A DNA stretch of 64,000 bases from Neokomagataea anthophila (lineage in GTDB: Bacteria > Pseudomonadota > Alphaproteobacteria > Acetobacterales > Acetobacteraceae), in the NCBI RefSeq assembly GCF_018122595.1, contig NZ_JAGRQH010000001.1:1-64000 (forward strand), read 5' to 3'. Both the position numbers and the translations under genes were made by a program. This document shows, in pieces, positions 16,610-26,526 of this stretch (its first letter is position 1; every line of letters starts with the position of its first letter). The notes beneath the pieces were generated by a model. It was not told the origin of the DNA, did not search any database, and worked only from the letters and a program-made list of their open reading frames with translations.

Positions 16610-17686
16610 ATGGCAGACGCCGAAGACCGGACAGAAGCCCCCTCAGAACAAAGGCTCCGCAAAGCCCGAGAGGACGGGCAAGTCGCCTTCTCGCGGGAAG
16701 CTATGAGCACCGCTTCTCTCTTCGGCGGCACCATGGGCATCTTCCTCGCGCTACCTTTCATACTCCCCGGTTTCGTGCACATTATGCGTACACTTATGCA
16801 GCAAGCTGGAACCCTACCCGCCGACGCCATCACACAATCCCCATTGCTCAAAGACGCACTCACAGAAGGGCTAAAACTCGCCCTTATTCCAGCGGCCATT
16901 GCACTCGCCGCTACCCTCAGCACCGGATTTTTACAGACAGGGTTTTTACTTTCTCCTGCTGGAGCTATGCCGAAGCTCTCTCGTATTTCGCCTCTCAGCG
17001 GGGTCAAACGCCTCCTCGGCACACATTCCCTCACGGAAGCCCTCAAAGCCGTCCTTAAACTCAGCCTTTTTGGGTTCATCCTGTATCAAGAACTCCATCA
17101 AAGCCTTCCTGCTCTAAGAGATATGGTCGGCCTGCCTTTACCCAGTATCCTACGCACACTCAGCACATTCATTTTCCACGCCTGCCTTCTGATGGTCGGC
17201 GCACAATTGCTCTTTGCAGGAGCTGATATCTTCTGGAACCGTTACCGCCATACGTCAAAGCTCAAGATGAGCCGTGAAGAACTCAAACAAGAACATCGCA
17301 ATACTGAAGGCGACCCACACGTCAAAGGCCGCCTAAAAGCCCTCCGCGCCAAAGCCGCCAAAGAACGCATGAAAGAGGCCGTGGAAAACGCCACGGTTAT
17401 CATCACCAACCCCACACATTACGCCGTCGCCCTACATTATGAACAAGGAACATCTGGTGCCCCCAAGATCGTGGCCAAAGGTATGGATGAGGTCGCTGCC
17501 CGCATACGTGCAATAGCCCAAGATAACCGTATCCCAATTGTCCCAAACCCACCCTTGGCTCGGGCACTCCACACCCTTCCTCTTGAAAGTGAAGTGCCGG
17601 AAGAACACTTCCGTGCCGTCGCCGCCGTCATCAGCTATGTCTGGCGCTTGAAACAACCCGCACATGCACGCGCTGCTGTGCGATAA
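16610..17686 (+). CDS. flhB: Flagellar export specificity switch FlhB
   Basis: A 358-residue inner-membrane protein with four transmembrane segments in the first 210 residues and a cytoplasmic C-terminal domain. The autocleavage motif NPTH is present (VIITNPTHYAVAL, near residue 265), as needed for switching from rod/hook to filament export. EDRTEAPSEQRLRKAREDGQ is the conserved N-terminal family start. It is the last gene of the flagellar operon, followed by a 180-bp gap carrying the recA SOS box. Confidence 0.97.
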   Translation: MADAEDRTEAPSEQRLRKAREDGQVAFSREAMSTASLFGGTMGIFLALPFILPGFVHIMRTLMQQAGTLPADAITQSPLLKDALTEGLKLALIPAAIALAATLSTGFLQTGFLLSPAGAMPKLSRISPLSGVKRLLGTHSLTEALKAVLKLSLFGFILYQELHQSLPALRDMVGLPLPSILRTLSTFIFHACLLMVGAQLLFAGADIFWNRYRHTSKLKMSREELKQEHRNTEGDPHVKGRLKALRAKAAKERMKEAVENATVIITNPTHYAVALHYEQGTSGAPKIVAKGMDEVAARIRAIAQDNRIPIVPNPPLARALHTLPLESEVPEEHFRAVAAVISYVWRLKQPAHARAAVR

Positions 17687-17746
17687 TCTTATGAAAAGAC
17701 CATCTCCCCCTCTTGGCGTCGGGCATGAGAGGGCCTAATGTAGCAA

Positions 17747-17761
17747 GAACATTTTGTGAAC
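17747..17761 (+). promoter_or_regulatory. LexA (SOS) box upstream of recA
   Basis: GAACATTTTGTGAAC is a perfect GAAC-N7-GAAC direct repeat, the operator recognised by alphaproteobacterial LexA (equivalently GTTC-N7-GTTC on the other strand). It lies 105 bp before the recA start, so recA should be DNA-damage inducible. Confidence 0.9.
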
Positions 17762-17866
17762 ATAGAACCAAAGACCATAACACGGCCCGCCACCACCTAG
17801 GCGGCACACCGCAAAGCAGTCTATCGTTCACGCAGTACTGACATGATCGACCATAACGAGGATCGA

Positions 17867-18889
17867 ATGGACAAGACCAAAGCACTTGAAGGCGCACTCA
17901 GCCAGATCGAACGCGCATTCGGTAAAGGCTCGATCATGCGCATGGGCCAGCGCCCTAAAGAACAAGCGGACGTTATTTCAACAGGCTCTCTTGGCCTCGA
18001 TATTGGCCTCGGCATTGGTGGCCTACCACGTGGCCGTATCGTCGAAATTTATGGCCCCGAAAGCTCCGGCAAAACCACTCTGGCTCTGCATGCTCTGGCA
18101 GAGGCGCAGAAAAAAGGCGGTACGGTTGCGTTCATTGATGCTGAACACGCACTAGACCCTGGCTACGCCCAAAAGCTCGGCGTTAATATTGACGATCTGC
18201 TCCTCAGCCAACCGGATGCTGGTGAGCAAGCGCTCGAAATTGCAGACACACTTGTCCGTTCTGGCGCTGTAGACGTGCTCGTGGTGGACTCCGTAGCGGC
18301 GCTCGTACCCCGTGCCGAACTTGAAGGTGATATGGGTGACAGCCATGTCGGCCTACATGCTCGCCTCATGAGCCAAGCTCTCCGTAAGCTGACCGGCACC
18401 GTTTCCCGCTCGAACACACTCGTCATCTTCCTGAACCAGATCCGCATGAAAATTGGTGTCATGTTCGGTAATCCAGAGACGACGACGGGCGGCAACGCAC
18501 TGAAGTTCTACTCATCCATCCGTATGGATATCCGCCGCATTGGCTCCATTAAAGACAAAGACGAAGTCGTCGGGAATCAAACCCGCGTCAAAGTTGTCAA
18601 AAACAAAATGGCACCTCCGTTCCGTCAGGTCGAGTTCGACATTATGTACGGCGAAGGTATCAGCAAAATGGGCGAACTGCTCGATCTCGGCGTAAAAGCC
18701 AACATTGTCGAAAAATCTGGCGCATGGTTCTCTTTTGATAGCCAACGCATCGGACAAGGCCGTGAGAACGCGAAACAATTCCTGCGTAACAACTCCGAAA
18801 TGGCCGATGAGATTGAGCGCCGCATCCGCGCCCAATCCGGCATTGTCGCTGAGGCAATGCTGACATCACCTGAGCCGGACGCCGAATAA
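17867..18889 (+). CDS. recA: Recombinase RecA
   Basis: DNA-dependent ATPase for strand exchange and LexA co-protease activity. From ATG 17867 the protein has 340 residues; an in-frame ATG 24 bp earlier is possible. Walker A is GPESSGKT at 63-70. [12 protein letters not shown] is Walker B, and [21 protein letters not shown] covers loop L1/L2 (conserved parts: [19 protein letters not shown]). The acidic C-terminal tail (SPEPDAE) is short. The SOS box upstream and the convergent hrcA downstream set its limits. Confidence 0.99.
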   Translation: MDKTKALEGALSQIERAFGKGSIMRMGQRPKEQADVISTGSLGLDIGLGIGGLPRGRIVEIYGPESSGKTTLALHALAEAQKKGGTVAFIDAEHALDPGYAQKLGVNIDDLLLSQPDAGEQALEIADTLVRSGAVDVLVVDSVAALVPRAELEGDMGDSHVGLHARLMSQALRKLTGTVSRSNTLVIFLNQIRMKIGVMFGNPETTTGGNALKFYSSIRMDIRRIGSIKDKDEVVGNQTRVKVVKNKMAPPFRQVEFDIMYGEGISKMGELLDLGVKANIVEKSGAWFSFDSQRIGQGRENAKQFLRNNSEMADEIERRIRAQSGIVAEAMLTSPEPDAE

Positions 18890-18893
18890 AACC

Positions 18894-18927
18894 CTAAAAT
18901 AAAGGGCGCTTACCCCAGTAAGCGCCC
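18894..18927 (-). terminator. Terminator of hrcA overlapping its 3' end
   Basis: GGGCGCTTAC and GTAAGCGCCC form a perfect 10-bp stem with a CCCA loop. On the minus strand it is followed by TTTATTTTA, a typical U-tract, so it ends hrcA transcription; the hairpin's right arm lies inside the last hrcA codons. It may also slow transcription from recA. Confidence 0.85.
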
Positions 18928-19980
18928 CACCAAACGGGCCGTATAATCCACAACAGGCACAATCCGCCCATAGTTCAAACGGGTCGGCCCGATCACCCCA
19001 ATAGCTCCCACAATACGCTGAGCATCATTACGAGCGGGCGCCACAATCATCGACATGCCCGACATGCCAAACATCCCGCTTTCACTACCAATAAAAATGC
19101 GTACCCCATCAGAATCCGCCGCTATATTAAGCAATTCCAACATCGTATCTTGCGTTTCCAACTTCTCAAATAACAGCCGAATAGTGGTTAAACGCTCTAA
19201 CTCCGTAACATCGGCCAGAAGCTTACTCTGACCGCGAACAAACAGCGTACCCGCATCGGCATCCCACGTGCCTAATCCGCTTTCAATCATAGCAGCGGTC
19301 AGTGCATCTAACTCATGCTGATTAGCCGCCATTTCAGCCCGAATACGCGCCTGCAACGTCCCGAGCGTTACCCCGCCCAAATGTGCGTTGAGATAATTCC
19401 CCGCCTCCACCAGCGCAGAAGGCGGCAAACCTGCGGGGGTCTCAATAATACGATTTTCAACCTGACCATCAGCCCCAACAAGAATAACCAAAGCACGGCC
19501 ATTCCCAAGCGGCACAAACTCAATATGCTTCAAAGAAGCATCCGCCTTAGGCGCCAAAACCAAGCCTGCCCCTGAGGACAAGCCCGACAGCATCGTGGAA
19601 GCATCCGCCAGAATATCTTGGTACGACCGCCCATGCACATCCAACCGCTGATCAATGCTCGCTTGGTCTTCTGCCGTCAAAGAGCCAAATTGCACTAATC
19701 CCTCAACCCAAAGACGCACCCCTTTTTCTGTGGGCAAACGTCCCGCAGACACATGAGGGCTAAACAACAAACCCGCCCGTGCCAAATCTGCCATGACATT
19801 ACGTATCGTTGCCGGAGACAGTGCAGGCTGCAAACGCTGAGAGAGCGTCCGGCTGCCAATAGGCTCCCCCGTCTCCACATATTCCGCAACAATTTCACGC
19901 AGAATAGCGGCCTCACGCTCCCCCAACCCAGACGGAAAAGCCGTAGACGTACGCAGGAATGGGGGATTACGCCCGACCAT
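18910..19980 (-). CDS. hrcA: Heat-inducible transcription repressor HrcA
   Basis: A 356-residue repressor that binds CIRCE elements at groE/dnaK promoters. The N-terminal winged helix (REAAILREIVAEYVETGEPIGSRTL, AGLLFSPHVSAGRLPTEKG in pieces) and the C-terminal GIVIGPTRLNYGRIV-type dimer region (VIGPTRLNYGRIVPVVDY) are typical. I see no CIRCE inverted repeat in the 88 bp upstream, so autoregulation through CIRCE is not supported here. It is close to rph, a common alphaproteobacterial arrangement, but a racemase gene has been placed between them. Confidence 0.96.
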   Translation of the reverse strand: MVGRNPPFLRTSTAFPSGLGEREAAILREIVAEYVETGEPIGSRTLSQRLQPALSPATIRNVMADLARAGLLFSPHVSAGRLPTEKGVRLWVEGLVQFGSLTAEDQASIDQRLDVHGRSYQDILADASTMLSGLSSGAGLVLAPKADASLKHIEFVPLGNGRALVILVGADGQVENRIIETPAGLPPSALVEAGNYLNAHLGGVTLGTLQARIRAEMAANQHELDALTAAMIESGLGTWDADAGTLFVRGQSKLLADVTELERLTTIRLLFEKLETQDTMLELLNIAADSDGVRIFIGSESGMFGMSGMSMIVAPARNDAQRIVGAIGVIGPTRLNYGRIVPVVDYTARLVGRLLG

Positions 19981-20068
19981 GACATGCCCTTAAATAGCAA
20001 AGTAATGAACAACATGATGATAACATCATAATGCCCCTCTACCACAGAAACGTGACCATGGATTTTAT

Positions 20069-20746
20069 ATGAAAATGATCGGCCTTATCGGCGGTATGAG
20101 ATGGGAAAGCTCCGCTGAGTATTACCGTATTCTCAATCAAGGCATCCGCGCTCAACGCGGCTCAACGGCTTCCGCTAAATGCCTCCTCTGGTCTTTCGAT
20201 TTTTCGGATACTGAAACGCTTCAACACCAGAAAGACTGGGACACTCTCAATACACATATAATTAATGCTGCTCAACGCCTCGAAAATGCTGGCGCAGAAA
20301 TATTACTGCTCTGCACCAACACAATGCACAAAGTAGCACCAGCCATTCAATCGGCCATCAACATACCACTCATTCACATTGCAGACCCTACGGCAGAACG
20401 TATTAAAGCCGCCCGCTTACGCACCGTTGGCCTTTTGGGCACAGCTTTCACTATGGAACAAGATTTCTACAAAGGGCGCTTAACACAGCACCACGGTTTG
20501 AACGTCCTTATCCCCAATGACGAGGACCGCGCCACCGTCCATCACATTATCTATAATGAACTCGTTGCCGGTAAAATCACTACCTACCAACACATTATCG
20601 CCAAACTGGTTCATGCAGGCGCAGAAGCCATTATTTTGGGCTGCACAGAAATCATGCTGCTTGTCGGGCCAGAAGACAGTACCGTTCCACTATTTGATAC
20701 AACCGAACTCCATGCCCAAGCCGCAATTGAAGCTGCCCTTACATAG
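20069..20746 (+). CDS. Aspartate/glutamate racemase family protein (YgeA-like)
   Basis: A 225-residue cofactor-independent racemase. The two catalytic cysteines sit in expected places: C82 ([10 protein letters not shown]) and C192 ([10 protein letters not shown]). [16 protein letters not shown] is the YgeA-type N-terminus, a broad-specificity amino acid racemase group rather than MurI, which has different loops. It may supply D-amino acids or act on Asp/homoserine; the specificity cannot be read. It stands alone between the divergent hrcA and rph. Confidence 0.87.
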   Translation: MKMIGLIGGMRWESSAEYYRILNQGIRAQRGSTASAKCLLWSFDFSDTETLQHQKDWDTLNTHIINAAQRLENAGAEILLLCTNTMHKVAPAIQSAINIPLIHIADPTAERIKAARLRTVGLLGTAFTMEQDFYKGRLTQHHGLNVLIPNDEDRATVHHIIYNELVAGKITTYQHIIAKLVHAGAEAIILGCTEIMLLVGPEDSTVPLFDTTELHAQAAIEAALT

Positions 20747-20847
20747 TCCAAAGTGCCGTACCTCCCAGCCAATATCCCTTACGCCTGTTTCCCTCACGCC
20801 CGACATGCTCTAGACGCGATGGAAACAGAATAACAGGAACGCCTCCC

Positions 20848-21603
20848 GTGAGCCAAACACCCGATACAGCCCTTTCCGCTGCTCTTGCTGCCCGCCGCCC
20901 CTCCGGCCGTGCCGCCGATGAAAACCGCGCCGTCACGATCGAACTCGGCTTTGCACGCCACGCGGAAGGCTCCGCTCTCATCCGCGTTGGCGGAACTGAA
21001 GTTCTGTGCACCGCATCATTGGAAGACCGCGTACCGCCGTTTCTGCGTAATAAAGGCCAAGGCTGGATCACGGCTGAATACGGCATGCTCCCACGCGCAA
21101 CACACACACGTGGCAACCGTGAAGCAGCCAAAGGCAAGCAATCCGGCCGTACACAAGAAATTCAACGCCTCATTGGCCGTGCCCTGCGCGCCTGCGTTGA
21201 CCTTAAAAAACTTGGTGAGCGTACCATCACCATCGATTGTGACGTTCTGAACGCCGATGGCGGCACGCGCTGCGCTTCCATCACAGGCGCATGGGTTGCA
21301 CTGGCGATTGCTCTGAAAAAAGCAAACCTCTCCAAAGCACTAACCGCACAAGTCGCCGCTGTCTCCTGTGGCCTGACCAAAGCTGGCCCTGTTCTTGACC
21401 TAGACTACGTCGAAGACAGCAGCGCACAAGCAGACACAAACTTCGTCCTGACATCCAAAGGCGGTATCGTCGAAATCCAAGGTACAGCCGAAGAATCTCC
21501 ATTTGAAGAAGCTGAATTCTTCGAACTGCTGCGCCTTGCCAAGATCGGCACGGGCACTTTGTTCACCACTCAAAATGCCGCGCTGGAACAGCATAATGGC
21601 TAA
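20848..21603 (+). CDS. rph: Ribonuclease PH
   Basis: Phosphorolytic 3'-exonuclease that trims tRNA precursors, 251 residues. It starts at GTG 20848, there being no suitable ATG. Family signatures present are [32 protein letters not shown] and the [19 protein letters not shown] stretch ([10 protein letters not shown] quoted). The last codons overlap the rdgB start by 8 bp, so both are co-translated. Confidence 0.97.
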   Translation: MSQTPDTALSAALAARRPSGRAADENRAVTIELGFARHAEGSALIRVGGTEVLCTASLEDRVPPFLRNKGQGWITAEYGMLPRATHTRGNREAAKGKQSGRTQEIQRLIGRALRACVDLKKLGERTITIDCDVLNADGGTRCASITGAWVALAIALKKANLSKALTAQVAAVSCGLTKAGPVLDLDYVEDSSAQADTNFVLTSKGGIVEIQGTAEESPFEEAEFFELLRLAKIGTGTLFTTQNAALEQHNG

Positions 21604-22204
21604 TACACGCACCTTAGAGAAAGGTGCCAAAATCGTTCTTGCCAGCCATAATGCTGGCAAGCTGCGCGAATTCTCTATGCTCTTGGCCCAAACGGGGATC
21701 ACCGTCGTTTCTGCTGCGTCCCTCAACCTCCCAGAGCCAGAAGAAACGGCCGACAGCTTTGAAGGCAACGCCGCCATTAAGGCACTCGCCGCGGCGCAGG
21801 CTTCCGGCTTGCCAGCATTAGCCGACGATTCTGGTTTTTGCGTTGCAGCGCTGGATGGACAACCGGGCATTTATTCTGCTCGTTGGGGGGGGCCACAAAA
21901 AGATATGCACATCGCCATGAACCGCGTGCATACCGAAACTGGCAATAACCCAGACCGCTCAGCCTCTTTCGTCGCCGTACTCTGCCTCGCATGGCCCGAC
22001 GGCGAAACACGCTCGGTCCGTGGCGAATGTCACGGTCACACCATCTGGCCTCCACGTGGAGAACATGGCCACGGCTACGACCCTATGTTCGTGCCCGAAG
22101 GTGACACACGCAGCTTCGCCGAAATGCCCGAAAGCGAAAAGAACACCCTCAGCCATCGCGGCAAGGCACTATCCCTCTTCCTCAAAGAATGCGTGGCGGG
22201 CTAA
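21596..22204 (+). CDS. rdgB: Non-canonical purine NTP pyrophosphatase RdgB/HAM1
   Basis: Hydrolyses dITP, XTP and ITP to monophosphates, cleaning the nucleotide pool. From ATG 21596 the protein has 202 residues. Motifs are [12 protein letters not shown] at the N-terminus, [22 protein letters not shown] (ADDSG holds the catalytic Asp), HGYDPMFVP and SHRGKAL near the end. A longer frame begins at 21503 but lies inside rph. Overlap with rph suggests joint expression. Confidence 0.96.
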   Translation: MANTRTLEKGAKIVLASHNAGKLREFSMLLAQTGITVVSAASLNLPEPEETADSFEGNAAIKALAAAQASGLPALADDSGFCVAALDGQPGIYSARWGGPQKDMHIAMNRVHTETGNNPDRSASFVAVLCLAWPDGETRSVRGECHGHTIWPPRGEHGHGYDPMFVPEGDTRSFAEMPESEKNTLSHRGKALSLFLKECVAG

Positions 22205-22427
22205 TTCCTCTCAGCGCCAGAACAGTAGGCAAATAAGACCGACCGTTCTGGCGCTCCCCGTACAGTCCAGCGCATAACGCTCCCGGAAAACTCATGCGCA
22301 AGACTTAAAGGACGGATCGCTGTCTTTATGGGATGAAGAATCACATCAGCAGTACAAGAGGTATGCTCAAGAAACATTCCTGAACATACCCTAGCAGCGT
22401 GGATAGAACAGGCCCCACGCAGCAGTG

Positions 22428-24050
22428 TCACTCATGCAGGCCCGGCGCTTCGCGTCCGGTCCGTGCCACATACTCGCTATAGCCGCCTTCATAACGGTGC
22501 AGACCGTCCGGCGTCACTTCCAGAACACGGTTTGATAATGCCGCCAAGAAATGACGGTCATGGGACACAAACAACATTGTGCCTTCATAATCCTTCAACG
22601 CATTAATCAACATTTCTTTCGTCGCGATGTCCAAATGGTTGGTCGGCTCATCCAAAACAAGGAAATTTGGCGGATCATACAGCATCAATGCCATCACAAG
22701 CCGCGCTTTCTCTCCGCCGGAAAGAACACTACAGGCTTTATCGACATCATCTCCTGAAAACCCGAAGCCACCGGCCAATGAACGCAATGCCCCTTGCCCT
22801 GCTTGCGGGAAGGCATTTTCCAGCACCTCAAAAACCGTTGAACTACCATCCAAAAGGTCCATGGCATGCTGCGCAAAATAGCCCAATTTCACACCGCCAC
22901 CGAGAGATACAGCCCCCGAATCAGGCTCCATCGTACCTGCAGCCAGCTTCAACAGGGTGGACTTACCCGCACCGTTTACACCCAAGACACAAATACGCTC
23001 TTGGCGCCGGATCAGCACATCCAGCCCCTGATAAATCACACGCTTACCATAGCTTTTATCCACGCCACGCAATGTCGCTACCGCATCACCTGAACGCGGC
23101 GCTGGACGAAACGCAAAAGACAAGGTCTGACGGCGTTTCGGTGGTTCAACCCGGTCAATTTTATCGAGTTTTTTAACCCGACTTTGCACCTGCGCCGCAT
23201 GGGATGCACGCGCCTTAAAACGCTCAATAAACGCTATTTCTTTCGCCAACATCGCTTGTTGACGTTCAAATTGAGCCTGCTGCTGCTTTTCATTCTGCGC
23301 ACGCTGCTGCTCATAAAACTCATAATCGCCGGAGAAACTGTTTAACGTACCCCCGTCGATTTCAATGACTTTATTAATAATACGGTTCATGAAAGCACGG
23401 TCATGCGAGGTCATGAGCAACGCACCATCATAGCCGCTCAAGAACTTTTCCAACCAAATCAGACTTTCAAGATCCAAATGGTTGCTCGGCTCATCAAGCA
23501 GCATAACATCAGGTTTCATCAACAAAATACGCGCCAGCGCAACACGCATTTTCCAACCACCAGACAAACGCCCGACGTCACCGTCCATCATCTCTTGTGA
23601 GAAACCAAGGCCATGCAAAATTTCACGCGCCCGGCCATCAAGCGCATAACCGCCCAACTCCTCAAACCGCGCCTGCACTTCACCAAAACGCTCCAGAATA
23701 GCGTCTAGCTCATCCATCCGCTCCGGGTCTGCCAACGCCGCCTCTAAAGCCGCTAGCTCTGTCCCCGTTTCTGCAACTGGCCCAGCACCATCCATGACTT
23801 CCGCCACAGCACTCCGCCCCTGCATCTCCCCAACATCTTGGTTAAAAAAACCGATGGATACGCCCCGATCGACCAAGACCAACCCATCATCAGGTGCTTC
23901 CTGCCCTGTGATAAGACGGAAAAGAGTACTTTTCCCCGCACCATTCGGCCCAACAAGACCGATTTTCTCTCCTTTAAGGAGAGCCGCCGAAGCCTCAATG
24001 AAAATGACCCGATGGCCATTACGCTTACTAATATTATCGAGCCGAATCAT
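22428..24050 (-). CDS. ABC-F family ATPase (ribosome-associated type)
   Basis: Two ABC domains in a 540-residue chain without membrane segments. Walker A motifs are GPNGAGKST (N-domain) and GVNGAGKST (C-domain); signatures are LSGGWKMRVAL and LSGGEKARLVM; both Walker B motifs are followed by the ABC-F DEP(S/T)NHLD. The linker between the domains (about 240-310) is Gln- and Lys-rich and includes ERFKARASHAAQVQSR, the P-site tRNA interaction motif region. Such proteins act on the ribosome in translation; the sequence does not decide between the YbiT, YheS and EttA groups. Monocistronic. Confidence 0.92.
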   Translation of the reverse strand: MIRLDNISKRNGHRVIFIEASAALLKGEKIGLVGPNGAGKSTLFRLITGQEAPDDGLVLVDRGVSIGFFNQDVGEMQGRSAVAEVMDGAGPVAETGTELAALEAALADPERMDELDAILERFGEVQARFEELGGYALDGRAREILHGLGFSQEMMDGDVGRLSGGWKMRVALARILLMKPDVMLLDEPSNHLDLESLIWLEKFLSGYDGALLMTSHDRAFMNRIINKVIEIDGGTLNSFSGDYEFYEQQRAQNEKQQQAQFERQQAMLAKEIAFIERFKARASHAAQVQSRVKKLDKIDRVEPPKRRQTLSFAFRPAPRSGDAVATLRGVDKSYGKRVIYQGLDVLIRRQERICVLGVNGAGKSTLLKLAAGTMEPDSGAVSLGGGVKLGYFAQHAMDLLDGSSTVFEVLENAFPQAGQGALRSLAGGFGFSGDDVDKACSVLSGGEKARLVMALMLYDPPNFLVLDEPTNHLDIATKEMLINALKDYEGTMLFVSHDRHFLAALSNRVLEVTPDGLHRYEGGYSEYVARTGREAPGLHE

Positions 24051-24385
24051 GGGACCTCAAACACGGAACACAAACTATCCCGCCCCCAAACCATGCTCAG
24101 CCCCATACAGCAAGGCAAAGTTTGCGTAAGAAAAAGCGTACCCCCGCACCATCAAGGCCGATTGCCTCGCCGAACGCACACAGCACGACATCTCAGAACA
24201 CACATCCGCAAAACTGAAGCCATAAATACGCCGCTTCTACGCATTACGGCGGATGGTCAAAAGCTTTCACTTCTCACCATCCGCCGCACAGCAAACACAT
24301 TATTGTGGCACGGTCATGCCTGAAGCACAGCGCCATAAAGCAGCACCTTCAACCATGACCAAGCACACATCACATCGTTAAAGAC
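24051..24385. other. Intergenic region with a long hairpin
   Basis: The 335-bp gap lies upstream of the ABC-F gene and downstream of the Hint-protein gene, both on the minus strand. A perfect 10-bp inverted repeat (GGCGGATGGT at 24248-24257 and ACCATCCGCC at 24276-24285) encloses an 18-nt loop that itself carries the palindrome AAAGCTTT. It lacks a T-run on either side, so it is a poor classical terminator. No gene is supported here. Confidence 0.55.
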
Positions 24386-26122
24386 TTATGCACGCTCTTG
24401 AGCGCGTTCTTCTTCTGCCACGATGTAATCAACCGTCTGAATCTTGAGGCTCAGAATAGCATGATCCTCTGGGTTCGGACGGTTCAACGGCAGAAGCGCA
24501 TTACCCGCCGTCCAGCGCATGTCTGATTCCAGATCAAGGTTGTTCCAACCATCAAGATGTTCCATCTCGCGGTGTGCTGTAACAGGCGTTCTTGCATTCC
24601 ACTCAAAGATGGAAACATCGCTAACACCAACACCAAGCTGACGACGATCATCCCAGAATGCACCAACAATGTCACATGGGCGAGACGCACGAGACATAAT
24701 GCGCACGGCCTTTACATCGCCCGGCAGCATGAAAACAGCATGACCATTCGTCTCACGCAGCTTCTGCAGCACCAAACCCGTATCCGTCTGCAAGAACACG
24801 TCTGCATCCTGCGTCAAACGCGGCGCCGGCTCTTGTGAAGCCAAACCATTTTGAACAGCACGCTGCTCAATGTCACGGAAAATCGGCTCAACAAATTCTG
24901 GGCTTGTGCTCAGCGGTGCAGCAGCATCGCTCTCCCAAGATTTTCCCTTGTGGCCCAAGAAGTGAATCTTGCCATCATGGAATGAGGAACGATTGCCCGT
25001 ATCCAGGTAGCTTTCTGTCAACATGCCATTCGCCATGATCACAGAATGATTGGCCGTCTCAACATGGTAGTAATCATAAGAAGCAAAGTTCTTATCATAG
25101 AAGACTGAACGACCATTCACGAGCATACGTGCAGGTACAAACTGACCTTCAAACAAGAAGCAGTGCTCAGACGTGACCAAAAGATCCTTAGATGGCACAC
25201 CTTCCGCAATCGCATCCTTCAAGATACGTACAGGATAGCCAGCCTGATCATTCGCACCGTCGGCCTTCACGACATGGCGCGCCGTGCCAACCCACGTCAC
25301 CTTATCGGCAACAGGCTTGCCATCAACGAATATCGTGATCTCATCGCCAACATTAATATATTCAACAGCGACTTGGCCCGACGGCGTTTCAATCATGCTA
25401 CCAGCCAAGAAGCAGGTGATAACACCACCATTTCCATCAGACTGCGTGAAATTATACGTATAAGCTACGGGGCTACCCCAATGGAAAAAGTCCAACGCGG
25501 CATACTGTGGTGAGCCATTCTGCCTTAAATTAAAGACGTCACCCTTAAGCGTGATCGTACGCCCGACCCCAAGAACGCCAAGAACGTCAACCCCATCCCC
25601 AATAACGGTCGTATTCGTGACCGGGTCAAATGTTGCTGGGATCGAGCGCGCGCTCGGGAAGTCCATCACAAAGTTTGGCGGGAACTTGCTGGTAGAGTTC
25701 CCATTGCTATCAATGAAAGAGACAGGAACGTTTAATACACCAACAGAAATACCTGTAGGCTCAACCTTAATCTTTCCTCCTGCTGGACCAACTTTAATAT
25801 TTTGTACAGCAGATACGCTTAAAACATTCCCTTGAATATCAAGAACGCCACCGTTCACGACGGTATTCACGTTCAGGTTTACATCCAAAAGACCGCCATC
25901 AACCTTAGCGGTCGCGCCATTTTCAACAACCAAAGACGAACCCGATGTAAAAGGGCCGAAGTTATTGGAAATACTTACAACAACCGGATCACCCTTCGGA
26001 GTATTTGCCGTCTTTGTGACAACAATCTTCTTAACTCCATTAAGTTCACGCAAGAAACCAAAGTCACCACTACTGTAAACTGTAGCAACACCAGAGTTGA
26101 GACTATACAAAGCACGCGTCAA
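24386..26122 (-). CDS. Hint-domain surface protein with repetitive N-terminal beta region
   Basis: About 578 residues. The N-terminal 230 residues are rich in Gly, Val, Asn and Thr with repeated short beta patterns (VENGATAKVDGGLLDV, VVNGGVLDIQGNV) like autotransporter or adhesin passenger repeats. A Hint domain (Hedgehog/intein type, Hint_2 group) follows, starting CFLAGSMIETPSGQVAVEYI and including LVTSEHCFLFEGQFVPARMLVNG (quoted parts). The C-terminal 200 residues are of unknown fold. I prefer the TTG at 26122, which has GGGAG seven bases upstream; ATGs at 26146 and 26197 are alternatives without a good ribosome site. Proteins of this layout are frequent in acetic acid bacteria; self-processing is possible but unproven. 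Confidence 0.75.
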   Translation of the reverse strand: MTRALYSLNSGVATVYSSGDFGFLRELNGVKKIVVTKTANTPKGDPVVVSISNNFGPFTSGSSLVVENGATAKVDGGLLDVNLNVNTVVNGGVLDIQGNVLSVSAVQNIKVGPAGGKIKVEPTGISVGVLNVPVSFIDSNGNSTSKFPPNFVMDFPSARSIPATFDPVTNTTVIGDGVDVLGVLGVGRTITLKGDVFNLRQNGSPQYAALDFFHWGSPVAYTYNFTQSDGNGGVITCFLAGSMIETPSGQVAVEYINVGDEITIFVDGKPVADKVTWVGTARHVVKADGANDQAGYPVRILKDAIAEGVPSKDLLVTSEHCFLFEGQFVPARMLVNGRSVFYDKNFASYDYYHVETANHSVIMANGMLTESYLDTGNRSSFHDGKIHFLGHKGKSWESDAAAPLSTSPEFVEPIFRDIEQRAVQNGLASQEPAPRLTQDADVFLQTDTGLVLQKLRETNGHAVFMLPGDVKAVRIMSRASRPCDIVGAFWDDRRQLGVGVSDVSIFEWNARTPVTAHREMEHLDGWNNLDLESDMRWTAGNALLPLNRPNPEDHAILSLKIQTVDYIVAEEERAQERA

Positions 26123-26197
26123 AATTTTTCTCCCGAAAGGTAGCATACCGAAGCATGTTGTGTTTGCTAAAAACAACCATATCGAACAAAGAAACAA

Positions 26198-26526
26198 AAA
26201 AGCAAATATTTTTTGCCCATTATATCAATTTGAAATATTCAAATGCCCAATAACATAAGAAATATTTCCATATAAATTAGAAATGTTTTGATAAAAAACT
26301 ACCATTTAATTATTTTAACCATAACAATTTAAGTAAATTACATGTGTTTATATAAAATTAAACAATTTATTTTCATTAATACGAATAAATACCAATATAT
26401 TAGGTTAAAAATATAAATAAATACGGAAATATTGTATATATTGTTGTTTTTTATTATTAAACACACCTTCCCCGGAATTCATTTTATTACTTTATTTTTT
26501 CATCAATTATTGAAAATAAATCACCT
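26198..26526. other. Very AT-rich intergenic region upstream of the Hint-protein gene
   Basis: About 330 bp, dominated by runs of A and T, lie between the LysR gene and the Hint-protein gene, both on the minus strand. The stretch should carry the Hint-gene promoter and is a candidate for curved DNA bound by nucleoid proteins. No reading frame, tRNA or strong hairpin is supported. Confidence 0.55.

Noticed and set aside
19981-20068. CIRCE element for HrcA autoregulation
   Set aside because: No TTAGCACTC-N9-GAGTGCTAA-like repeat is present in this stretch.
21503-21595. Longer N-terminus of RdgB
   Set aside because: This part runs out of frame inside the conserved rph gene; homologues begin at the MANTR... 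ATG at 21596.
22360-22380. Second SOS-like box (GAAACATTCCTGAAC)
   Set aside because: The first half-site has a mismatch (GAAA for GAAC), and it lies downstream of rdgB without a damage-response gene next to it.
26198-26526. Possible phage or plasmid relic because of extreme AT content
   Set aside because: No phage or plasmid gene, repeat or attachment site could be seen; similar AT-rich spacers occur before the TonB receptor, so it looks like a property of regulatory spacers here.
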